Source: JBPEXY01 sp052031065
Lineage (GTDB): Bacteria > Pseudomonadota > Gammaproteobacteria > Immundisolibacterales > Immundisolibacteraceae
NCBI GenBank assembly: GCA_052031065.1
Contig: JBPEXY010000241.1
Location: forward strand, 1 to 8,808
Direction of reading: 5' to 3'
DNA: 8,808 bases
Every line of letters starts with the position of its first letter. Position 1 is the first letter of the stretch. Positions 1 to 5,520 of the stretch are shown piece after piece. The notes under the pieces were generated by a model. That model did no database searches, was not told the origin of the DNA, and saw only the letters and a program-made list of their open reading frames with translations. The position numbers were made by a program, and so were the translations under genes.

Positions 1-342
1 CGCCGCTGTTCTGGCACCCTGTTTGGTACTACTTCGGTCAGCGGTTACGAGATTCACCACGGCGCGAGCAGCGGCACTGCATTTAGCAGGCCCATTATTA
101 AAACATCAGAGGGCAACGAAGGGGCAATGTCGGAAGACGGGCAGATAATCGCTACCTACTGGCATGGTCTGTTTGATGACCAGGAAGCATGTGACTCGCT
201 ACTGGGGTGGGCTGGACTTAATAGCGATCACCGTTCACCGGACCAGGCGACCCTGCGCCAGGGGTCTCTCAATCGCCTGGCAGACTGCATCGAAGCCCAT
301 CTCGACTGGTCGCTACTCGACGAATTACTAGGTCTAAACTGA
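1..342 (+). CDS. cobQ: Cobyric acid synthase CobQ, C-terminal fragment
   Basis: This is the last 113 codons of a gene that enters from the left edge, ending in TGA at 340-342. The family (about 480-510 residues) amidates four side chains of adenosylcobyrinic acid a,c-diamide in the cytoplasm, using glutamine and ATP, to make cobyric acid. The visible part is the end of the glutamine amidotransferase domain. It has GYEIHHG near residues 16-22 of the fragment, where the family has GYEIH.G, and the motif ATYWHGLFDD near 49-58, whose His belongs to the amidotransferase Cys-His catalytic pair. The nucleophilic Cys and the whole ATP-binding half lie outside the window. The gene converges on the phosphatase-like gene with only 7 bases between stop codons, and no terminator hairpin is visible there. 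Two of the next three genes are also B12-type genes, which supports the call. Confidence 0.9.
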   Translation, partial: RRCSGTLFGTTSVSGYEIHHGASSGTAFSRPIIKTSEGNEGAMSEDGQIIATYWHGLFDDQEACDSLLGWAGLNSDHRSPDQATLRQGSLNRLADCIEAHLDWSLLDELLGLN

Positions 343-349
343 TCAACCG

Positions 350-958
350 TTAATGCACACCGGACTGAAACAGTAGCTGGGTGGTCAGGCCCGATTCCGG
401 CATATCGACAACATTTAACCGACTCAACCCCGCATAGGGGGTCTGGAAAGCAAACAGCTGTTCGAGCGGCCGGCCCAGGGCATTTGCAACCAGAACGCGC
501 TGCACCCCACCATGACACAAAAGCAACAGGTGCTCACCGTTGTATTCAGCCAACATCCGTTGCCAGGCTGTCAGTATGCGGGTCTGAAAATCCGGCAGTG
601 TTTCTGCACCGGGCGGCAGCGCGGTCACTGGTGCTGTTTGAAATGCCGTCAAGCGCTGGTCATCCAGGGCCATCAACTCTTCGATTTCAAGCTCGCTCCA
701 TAACCCAAGGTCAATTTCATCAAAGCCGTCATCAACCACCAGTGGCAGTCGATATTCCCTGGCCAGACGTTCCGCCGTTTCGCTAATCCCATCACTACTG
801 CTGACCACCCGGTTCCAGGGAGCGACGGTTCTCGACGCGCCACGCATATGTCGCCACCCAATCGCTTTCAACGGATCGTTAAGACTGTCCGCAAAACGAT
901 GGCCTGGCACTGCGCGGCCATAGCGGAGGATATCTACAATGGTCTGGTCAACTATCAT
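350..958 (-). CDS. Histidine-phosphatase-fold protein, CobC-like, probably catalytically impaired
   Basis: A 202-residue protein of the histidine phosphatase (phosphoglycerate mutase-like) superfamily, lying where a CobC alpha-ribazole phosphatase would be expected. The N-terminus DILRYG (9-14) aligns with the family's (D/L)LRHG, NDPL..IGW (27-35) with its D.PL...G motif, SSSDGISETA (53-62) with SSSGRALETA or SSPL.R..TA, DEIDLGLW (80-87) with the EI.FG.W motif, and LCHGGVQR (147-154) with the second catalytic motif, whose His149 is kept. The first catalytic His is Tyr13 (codon TAT), and the second catalytic Arg falls at Gly57. It is therefore doubtful that the protein hydrolyses phosphate esters, although the frame is intact. 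The ATG at 958 is chosen because it gives the family N-terminus, but its ribosome site is poor. A TTG at 1009, with GAAGG six bases upstream, would add 17 residues. Confidence 0.8.
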   Translation of the reverse strand: MIVDQTIVDILRYGRAVPGHRFADSLNDPLKAIGWRHMRGASRTVAPWNRVVSSSDGISETAERLAREYRLPLVVDDGFDEIDLGLWSELEIEELMALDDQRLTAFQTAPVTALPPGAETLPDFQTRILTAWQRMLAEYNGEHLLLLCHGGVQRVLVANALGRPLEQLFAFQTPYAGLSRLNVVDMPESGLTTQLLFQSGVH

Positions 959-1136
959 TATGGATGCAGATTCTAGGTCAATCCGCTTTAGCAGGGAGAC
1001 GCAACGCAAAGAATGCCTTCAAACTGCCAGGGTCGTCACAGCGACTATCTGCAAGCTTTCGCCAGCTCGTCGGCAGTTGCAGATTCTTGTAGACTTTGCG
1101 CTTTACGTTTTTTGCAATCTTCGGAGTTACCCATTG
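959..1136. other. Divergent intergenic region between the phosphatase-like gene and the membrane protein gene
   Basis: These 178 bases separate two divergently read genes and should carry their promoters. I see no convincing -35/-10 pair. The best on the + strand is TTGTAG at 1087-1092 followed by the AT-rich stretch near 1108-1118, and it is weak. A CGGAG at 1122-1126 serves as the likely ribosome site of the + gene. No full cobalamin riboswitch is seen. The end near 1009 may belong to the phosphatase-like gene if its TTG start is used. Confidence 0.4.
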
Positions 1137-1715
1137 ATGGTCCTGAATAAACCGGCACACCGGGTTGGCGCACTGCTCGTGATGATTCTGCTCATGGTGG
1201 CAACCCGCAGTCATCATATCGCTTCGGCCCTGCACCTCGCGGATGCCAGCGTGGCGATCTTCTTCCTCGCCGGCCTGCTTATGCGGCATCGCCTGGGTTA
1301 TTTTGTCGCGCTGCTAGGTGCCGCCGCCACGATCGATTACTGGGCAATCACCTTTAACGGGGTGAACAGTTTCTGTATTTCCGAGGCTTACCTGATGCTG
1401 GTGCCAACTTATGCCACCCTCTGGATGGGCGGATTCTGGGTCGCCAGTCGCGGACGCGAAGGCAAAGCGATGATCGGCGCTTTAGTTCCAGCGTTACTGT
1501 GCAGCAGTCTGGTTGCTCACGTTATTTCCAGTGGCAGCTTTTATCTCTGGTCTGGCCGGTTTGCGGCTCCCTCCTTCAGCACCTTTATCGCCCGAGAGAT
1601 CACCTACGCCCCGGCCTATATTGGCTATGCGTTCTTCTATGTTGGGCTGGCCTGCACGGTTTACTTCATTCTCGGTCATCGCCCAACACAGAGTTCACTA
1701 CCCAACGGCGGGTAA
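1137..1715 (+). CDS. Small polytopic membrane protein in the B12 gene group, function unknown
   Basis: A 192-residue, strongly hydrophobic inner-membrane protein that I do not recognise. Five or six membrane segments can be read, at roughly residues 10-22, 36-50, 53-72, 84-104, 111-130 and 155-180. Short charged loops follow the second and fourth segments (MRHR at 49-52, SRGREGK at 104-110), which suggests by the positive-inside rule where the cytoplasmic face lies. There is no signal peptide, ATPase or soluble domain. Size and topology resemble the substrate-binding S component of ECF vitamin transporters. Together with its place between CobC-like and PduO genes, this suggests a role in corrinoid, cobalt or precursor uptake, but that is inference from position. 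The ATG at 1137 is preferred because CGGAG lies 10 bases upstream; the frame is open further upstream to 939, but that part is not membrane-like. It ends TAATAA and is probably co-transcribed with pduO 35 bases downstream. Confidence 0.7.
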   Translation: MVLNKPAHRVGALLVMILLMVATRSHHIASALHLADASVAIFFLAGLLMRHRLGYFVALLGAAATIDYWAITFNGVNSFCISEAYLMLVPTYATLWMGGFWVASRGREGKAMIGALVPALLCSSLVAHVISSGSFYLWSGRFAAPSFSTFIAREITYAPAYIGYAFFYVGLACTVYFILGHRPTQSSLPNGG

Positions 1716-1750
1716 TAAGGCCGAATTAGCATCCATCAGCGATACAGCAG

Positions 1751-2302
1751 TTGGGTAATCGGCTCACCAGGATATACACCCGCACCGGTGATGATGGGAC
1801 CACCGGGCTGGGTGACGGATCACGGGTGGAAAAGGACTCGTTAAGGGTAGAGACCTACGGTAGCGTCGACGAACTCAGCAGTACCATCGGTGTGGTGATT
1901 GCCACAGCTGACAGTCAACAACTTACCGATCAGCTCACTGACATCCAGCACCACCTGCTCGACCTGGGAGCTGAACTCTGCATCCCCGGCCACGAAGTGA
2001 TTACCGAGGCCCAGGTGCTCTGGCTGGAACAACAACTGGACGCAGCCAACGACCAGCTCGACCCTCTAAAAGACTTCATCCTGCCAGGGGGGTCACCAGC
2101 GGCAGCCCACTGTCACGTGGCCCGCACGGTCTGTCGGCGTGCGGAGCGACTCATGGTGGCACTCATGCGGACAGACACCGTTAACAACCAGGGATTGGCC
2201 TATCTCAACCGACTCTCTGATCTACTGTTTGTGCTTGCGCGACGGCTCAACCAGATAGCGGGGCTCGAGGACAGGCTCTGGCAACATAAACGCCATCAAT
2301 AG
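1751..2302 (+). CDS. pduO: ATP:cob(I)alamin adenosyltransferase, PduO type
   Basis: A 183-residue cytoplasmic enzyme that transfers the 5'-deoxyadenosyl group of ATP to the cobalt of a cob(I)alamin or cobinamide-type corrinoid, making the coenzyme form. The family signature is complete: the N-terminal ATP-binding motif YTRTGDDGTTGLGDG (9-23), YGSVDELSS..G (36-47), the helix ARTVCRRAERLMV with the conserved R..ER residues, and YLNRLSDLLFVLAR with the conserved Asn near the C-terminus. The full length matches the stand-alone PduO family, which forms trimers. The start is a TTG at 1751. It is chosen because MGNRLT.IYTRTG is the usual family N-terminus and no ATG or GTG fits; the ribosome site ahead of it is weak. 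It probably follows the membrane protein gene in one transcript. The stop lies 16 bases from the stop of the convergent thioesterase gene. The name cobO is also used loosely for this step, but the CobA/CobO enzyme is a different fold. Confidence 0.93.
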   Translation: MGNRLTRIYTRTGDDGTTGLGDGSRVEKDSLRVETYGSVDELSSTIGVVIATADSQQLTDQLTDIQHHLLDLGAELCIPGHEVITEAQVLWLEQQLDAANDQLDPLKDFILPGGSPAAAHCHVARTVCRRAERLMVALMRTDTVNNQGLAYLNRLSDLLFVLARRLNQIAGLEDRLWQHKRHQ

Positions 2303-2318
2303 GGCTTGTTATATCTGG

Positions 2319-2708
2319 CTAGATTTCTGGCACCTGACGCGGACGACCACGTTCATCAACAGCAACAAAGGTGAGCGCCGCTTCGGTTACCTTCACCCCC
2401 TTATCTACACTAGTTGACCGCTGGGCGAAGGCCTCAATCATCACCGTCAACGAGGTGTTACCAACGTGGGTCACCTTGCCGTAAAAAGAGACCAGATCTC
2501 CCACATAAACTGGCTGCCGGAACTCAAAGGATTTGACCGCAACGGTGACCACCCTTCCCAACGCCCGCTGACCGGCGATAACACCGCCGGCCAGGTCAAC
2601 CTGCGACATTAGCCAGCCGCCAAAAATATCTCCAGAAGGATTGGTATCTGCAGGCATCGCAATCACCCGAATAGCAAGGGTACCGGGATCATCGTTGTGT
2701 TCAATCAT
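2319..2708 (-). CDS. yciA: Acyl-CoA thioesterase, YciA-like hotdog fold
   Basis: A 129-residue single hotdog-fold thioesterase that hydrolyses acyl-CoA to free acid and CoA in the cytoplasm; the family acts as a hexamer. It has the family signature MPADTNPSGDIFGGWLMSQVDLAGG (18-42, given in part), with Asp38 at the expected catalytic position. SFEFRQPVYVGDLV follows, as in YciA, and the C-terminal LTFVAVDERGRPR is also family-like. The ATG at 2708 is used. A TTG at 2714, two codons upstream, is a real alternative because the ribosome site AGGGAG at 2720-2725 is 5 bases from the TTG and 11 from the ATG. The gene stands between the B12 group and the pilus operon and reads away from the latter, so it is probably transcribed alone. 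The exact acyl substrate cannot be told from the sequence. Confidence 0.9.
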   Translation of the reverse strand: MIEHNDDPGTLAIRVIAMPADTNPSGDIFGGWLMSQVDLAGGVIAGQRALGRVVTVAVKSFEFRQPVYVGDLVSFYGKVTHVGNTSLTVMIEAFAQRSTSVDKGVKVTEAALTFVAVDERGRPRQVPEI

Positions 2709-2762
2709 TGCCAAAAAGGCTCCCTATTTCATCGAATTCCTACCGCTGGTCGGGAAATAATA

Positions 2763-2772
2763 ACCGTTCGTC
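2763..2772 (+). promoter_or_regulatory. AlgR-type binding site ahead of the minor pilin operon
   Basis: The ten bases ACCGTTCGTC are identical to the AlgR binding sequence known from Pseudomonas aeruginosa algD. In that species AlgR, a LytTR-type response regulator, directly activates the homologous fimU-pilVWXY1Y2E operon. Here the site is 45 bases upstream of the fimT start. A weak sigma70-like pair overlaps it, with TTCGTC at 2767-2772 and TTTAAC at 2790-2795 spaced by 17 bases. An AATAAT at 2756-2761 could be a -10 element of another promoter. That an AlgR homologue acts here is inference. Confidence 0.5.
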
Positions 2773-2788
2773 AGTTCATGCGTGACGA
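2768..2788. repeat. Dyad TCGTCA-N9-TGACGA in the pilus promoter region
   Basis: A perfect 6-base inverted repeat with arms at 2768-2773 and 2783-2788, separated by nine bases. The centre-to-centre distance of the arms is 15 bases. The left arm overlaps the 3' end of the AlgR-like site, so the right arm may be a second half-site in the opposite orientation. The spacer is too long and the arms too short for a convincing terminator hairpin, and no T run follows. Confidence 0.4.
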
Positions 2789-2817
2789 CTTTAACCACCG
2801 GGAGTAGAACAACAGCC

Positions 2818-3375
2818 ATGAAGATTTCAGCGACACATGCTGCAGGATACACACTGGCGGAGATGCTACTGGCCATCGCCATCGGCGGAGTACTGACCAT
2901 GCTGGCAGTAACCTCCTTCCCCAATCTGCTCAAGAACAACCAGATGGTTGGTGACGTTAACAGCCTGGTTGGCCACATCAACCTGGCACGAAGTGAAGCG
3001 GTTAAGCGCAACCTGCCAACTACCGTCTGCCAGACCAACACGCCCCAGGCAACAACACCTGCCTGCAATAACAGCACCACCGACTGGGATCTGGGTTGGC
3101 TGGTGTTTGTCGATAACGATGACGATCGCGTTTATGACCCGGGGGAACGGTTACTTCAACGTGGAGAGCCGTCGGGCAGCGTGGAAATGGTTGTCGGTGC
3201 GGGCAACCTGGCTTTCGCCCGCGATGGCTTTCTATCAACCGGACAAATTTACTTCAGCCTGTGTGACGACCGCGGCATTAACCACGGTCGACAGCTGGAA
3301 CTCAGTGTCACCGGCCGACCCGGGATCAGTAAAACATTTGCTGCAAACACTGACTGCAATGATGCTACCCCCTAA
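2818..3375 (+). CDS. fimT: Type IV pilus minor pilin, FimT/GspH (FimU-like)
   Basis: A 185-residue prepilin-like protein, first of the minor pilin set that primes pilus assembly and sits at the pilus tip. The leader is short and ends in Gly10; cleavage by the PilD peptidase would leave Tyr1, with Glu at +5 (YTLAE), followed by a hydrophobic helix to about residue 31. Tyr at +1 and Ala before the Gly differ from the usual (R/K)G-F. The rest fits the GspH/FimT domain: INLARSEAVKRN (the family's ARSEA.KR), GWLVFVDNDDD with the following DPGERLL, and the C-terminal FSLCDDRG and TGRPG patterns. The ATG at 2818 gives a normal short leader; GGGAG at 2800-2804 is 13 bases away, rather far, and a GTG at 2782 in frame is less likely. 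Only 37 bases separate it from pilV. Confidence 0.88.
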   Translation: MKISATHAAGYTLAEMLLAIAIGGVLTMLAVTSFPNLLKNNQMVGDVNSLVGHINLARSEAVKRNLPTTVCQTNTPQATTPACNNSTTDWDLGWLVFVDNDDDRVYDPGERLLQRGEPSGSVEMVVGAGNLAFARDGFLSTGQIYFSLCDDRGINHGRQLELSVTGRPGISKTFAANTDCNDATP

Positions 3376-3412
3376 ACCAGATTGCGTTAGAACCCGACCG
3401 AAGAGAATCGCC

Positions 3413-3907
3413 ATGTCGTCAACCACCAATCCACTTTCAGCCCCGGTCGACCAGCGTGGCTTCACCCTTATTGAAGTCCTGGTAACCCTGTTGATCCTCT
3501 CCATCGGGCTGCTCGGCCTCGCCGGCATGATCGGCCAGTCGTTAAAGTTCAACCAGGGTGGTTATACCCGCAGCCAGGGTACCTTTTTAGCCTACGAGAT
3601 TATTGATGCCATGCGCGCGGACGCCGGCAATGCAGTGAATTACGCGGCGGCCTACGACAGTGCCCTTCATGTCTGTCCGGTTGATGTGAGCAACAAACCG
3701 CGCTCAATTCAAGCGGGTGACAATCTTGTCAATGCAACTCTGGGCTGCTGGCACCAAAGGGTAGCAGCCGAATTGCCCGGCGGAACCGCAACGATTGTTA
3801 ACAACCCCGGGGGCGGCAACACCCTTGAGTACGAAATCACCATGCAATGGTACGACCGGGCAGATAACGCCAACGTTTCACAAACCTGGACAGTCGAGAT
3901 CAGCTGA
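3413..3907 (+). CDS. pilV: Type IV pilus minor pilin PilV
   Basis: A 164-residue minor pilin with a 16-residue leader ending RG, cleaved before FTLIEV (17-22), so Glu is at +5. The hydrophobic helix continues through about residue 42 with LVTLLILSIGLLGLAGM, the typical PilV signature, and QGTFLAYEIIDAMRA (about 58-72) matches the PilV pattern of A...A.DI.DRMRAN. A soluble globular part with two Cys (in HVCPVD and LGCWHQ), which may form a disulfide, follows. It ends in WTVEIS, as PilV proteins commonly end in a short strand. AAGAGAA at 3401-3407 is the likely ribosome site for the ATG at 3413. Its TGA overlaps the pilW ATG by one base (TGATG), which points to translational coupling. With PilW, PilX and FimT it should form the inner-membrane and tip subcomplex of the pilus. 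Confidence 0.9.
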   Translation: MSSTTNPLSAPVDQRGFTLIEVLVTLLILSIGLLGLAGMIGQSLKFNQGGYTRSQGTFLAYEIIDAMRADAGNAVNYAAAYDSALHVCPVDVSNKPRSIQAGDNLVNATLGCWHQRVAAELPGGTATIVNNPGGGNTLEYEITMQWYDRADNANVSQTWTVEIS

Positions 3908-5016
3908 TGCGCGCCACCAATGAGACACCGCTCCGCCAGTCCGCTGAAAGGGGCTTTACGATCGTCGAAATTCTGACGGCACTCGTGATCGGTTCACTGC
4001 TGACCATGGGTGCGATTACGATCATGGTTAACAGCAAGGACACCTACGAGGTACAGGATGACCTGGCACGCCTGCAGGAAAACGCCCGTTTCGCCATGGA
4101 CCTGCTGATCAAGGATATCCGCATGGCCGGTTATTTTGGCTGCAGTGCCAACAATGGCGATATATGGGATCACATCAATAACGGCGCACCTGGAAACCTG
4201 TTCGATAGTGCCGCCGGTATTGAAGGCATGAACAATTATCACCCATCAGCAACGTGGGAACCTTCCGGGGTGGACGCTGATGTCGACGCGGCCGGGATCA
4301 CTTTCCTGCCGGGCAACGATGGCCTTACCATCCGTTATCTGGACCCTGGCAGCGCTGTAGAGCTGGATGATGCCATGCCGAGACCATCAGCCGAAATGAA
4401 AGTGGCTTCGGTAGGTAATCTGGTTGATGGCCAGATTGTAGCCATCACCGATTGCGCCAGCGCCGACATTGTTCAGCTGACTGCAGTCCAGTCTGGCAGT
4501 CTCCACCTGCAACACAACTCCGGTACTGGCACGCCCGGTAACGTCAACGCCAATGTCGAGTTCAACTTCAGCGGTTGTAACGCACCCAACTGTCTCAGTA
4601 AAGCCTATGACGAAGGGGCACAAATCATGTCGCTCAAAGCGGTCCGCTACTACCTCTCCGATGACGACGGTGATGGCAGCCCAACGCTGCACCGGCTAAT
4701 GGTGGCGCCCAGCGGTGGAAATTCTGTCACTCAGACCCAGGCACTCATCGACGGTATCGATTCATTGCAGATCACCTTCGGTGAGGACAGTACGGGTGAT
4801 GGTGTCCCCGATGCCTACAACGATGCTGACAACGTCACCAACTGGTCTGCGATTTCAACCGTCAAGATTGGCATGCTGTTGCATACCGTCGATCAATATG
4901 GCCGCCAGCAGGACACCACGGTCCGCTATGTTAACGGCGAGGAATTTCCAGCACAGAACGACAACCGTCGGCGGCGGCTGTTCACCAGCACCGTCGCGCT
5001 GAGGAACCCACAGTGA
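3907..5016 (+). CDS. pilW: Type IV pilus minor pilin PilW
   Basis: A 369-residue minor pilin. The leader ends ERG at residue 16 and cleavage yields FTIVEI with Glu at +5; the hydrophobic helix runs to about residue 38. LARLQENARFAMDLLIKDIRMAGYFGC (about 54-80, given in part) is the hallmark of the PilW family, as is GIDSLQITFGED with the following W...STVKIGMLL. There are Asp-rich loops at DDDGDG (near residues 258-263) and DSTGDG (near 296-301) that could bind calcium; the second matches a pattern commonly seen at this site in PilW. The start ATG overlaps the pilV stop and the stop overlaps the GTG of pilX (GTGA), so the three genes are probably co-translated. It would act in the periplasm and pilus tip as a bridge between core minor pilins and PilY1; this role is taken from the Pseudomonas system. 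Confidence 0.92.
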   Translation: MRATNETPLRQSAERGFTIVEILTALVIGSLLTMGAITIMVNSKDTYEVQDDLARLQENARFAMDLLIKDIRMAGYFGCSANNGDIWDHINNGAPGNLFDSAAGIEGMNNYHPSATWEPSGVDADVDAAGITFLPGNDGLTIRYLDPGSAVELDDAMPRPSAEMKVASVGNLVDGQIVAITDCASADIVQLTAVQSGSLHLQHNSGTGTPGNVNANVEFNFSGCNAPNCLSKAYDEGAQIMSLKAVRYYLSDDDGDGSPTLHRLMVAPSGGNSVTQTQALIDGIDSLQITFGEDSTGDGVPDAYNDADNVTNWSAISTVKIGMLLHTVDQYGRQQDTTVRYVNGEEFPAQNDNRRRRLFTSTVALRNPQ

Positions 5017-5504
5017 GAAAACCGATTCAATCTACCCATTTCTGCAGCCCGGCGAATCAGCAAGGGGTCGTGCTGATCGTCGCGCTGGTGATGCTGTCGG
5101 TATTGACCTTTATCGCCATAACCGCTCTCAACACCAGCGGGATCGAAGAAAAAATGGCTGGCAACACCCAGGAGCGCCACCGCTCCTTTCACACCGCAGA
5201 GACCGGTCTCGCCAACACCTTCGCCAACGCCAGCCTGTTTGTACTCACAGAGGATGGAAGCCTCACCGACTGCCCGACTGGCAGTGGCTCAAAACTTGAC
5301 CTTGTTAATGTCGGTGACTACTCAGCAGATGGCACGGTCTGTACCGCGTTTCTGATGTGGACCCAGCCGCCACGCGGTTCCGGATACAGCGCCTCCAGTT
5401 TTTCCGCCGCTCATTTTGAAATGACCAGTACCGGCACCACCGATTCCAACGCACATACCGTATTACATGCTGGCGCTTTTCAGATCGCGCCCGGCGGTAG
5501 TTAA
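5013..5504 (+). CDS. pilX: Type IV pilus minor pilin PilX
   Basis: A 163-residue protein with the PilX N-terminal signature: QQG (16-18) as prepilin cleavage site, then VVLIVALVMLSVLTFIAI, and TSGIEEKMAGNTQERHRSFHTAETGL (about 42-67, given in part), which matches the family's EE.MAGN..D...AFQAAE. Unlike the other three pilins here, the +5 position is Val rather than Glu. In systems where +5 Glu is missing, the pilin is often placed at the very tip, so this suggests a PilX/GspK-like tip position. The GTG at 5013 overlaps the pilW stop by 4 bases. The rest is short, Ser/Thr/Gly-rich, with two Cys (DCPTG, VCTAF). It ends 16 bases before pilY1. Confidence 0.85.
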   Translation: MRKPIQSTHFCSPANQQGVVLIVALVMLSVLTFIAITALNTSGIEEKMAGNTQERHRSFHTAETGLANTFANASLFVLTEDGSLTDCPTGSGSKLDLVNVGDYSADGTVCTAFLMWTQPPRGSGYSASSFSAAHFEMTSTGTTDSNAHTVLHAGAFQIAPGGS

Positions 5505-5507
5505 CCA

Positions 5508-5513
5508 AAGGAG
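5508..5513 (+). promoter_or_regulatory. Strong ribosome binding site of pilY1
   Basis: AAGGAG lies 7 bases ahead of the ATG at 5521, which is the best Shine-Dalgarno match in the window and fixes the pilY1 start. The upstream pilus genes rely on overlaps or weaker sites. Confidence 0.8.
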
Positions 5514-5520
5514 CTCTACC

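Noticed and set aside
484..786. Open frame of about 100 codons on the + strand inside the phosphatase-like gene
   Set aside because: It is antisense to a gene with clear family motifs, has no ribosome site and the composition of a shadow frame.
989..1005. Cobalamin riboswitch B12-box look-alike (AGCAGGGAGACGC) upstream of the membrane protein gene
   Set aside because: The rest of the riboswitch is missing. There is no recognisable GCCACTG element and no paired arms, and the upstream sequence is the coding region of the divergent phosphatase-like gene.
939..1136. Longer N-terminal extension of the membrane protein (66 more residues)
   Set aside because: It would overlap the start of the divergent gene, is not membrane-like, lacks a ribosome site, and the ATG at 1137 has CGGAG upstream and begins right before the first hydrophobic segment.
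2300..2325. Terminator between the convergent pduO and yciA genes
   Set aside because: The 16-base gap holds no GC-rich hairpin or T run.
2948..3412. Upstream extension of the pilV reading frame across fimT
   Set aside because: That stretch is fimT read in another frame. The ATG at 3413 gives a normal 16-residue prepilin leader with a ribosome site.
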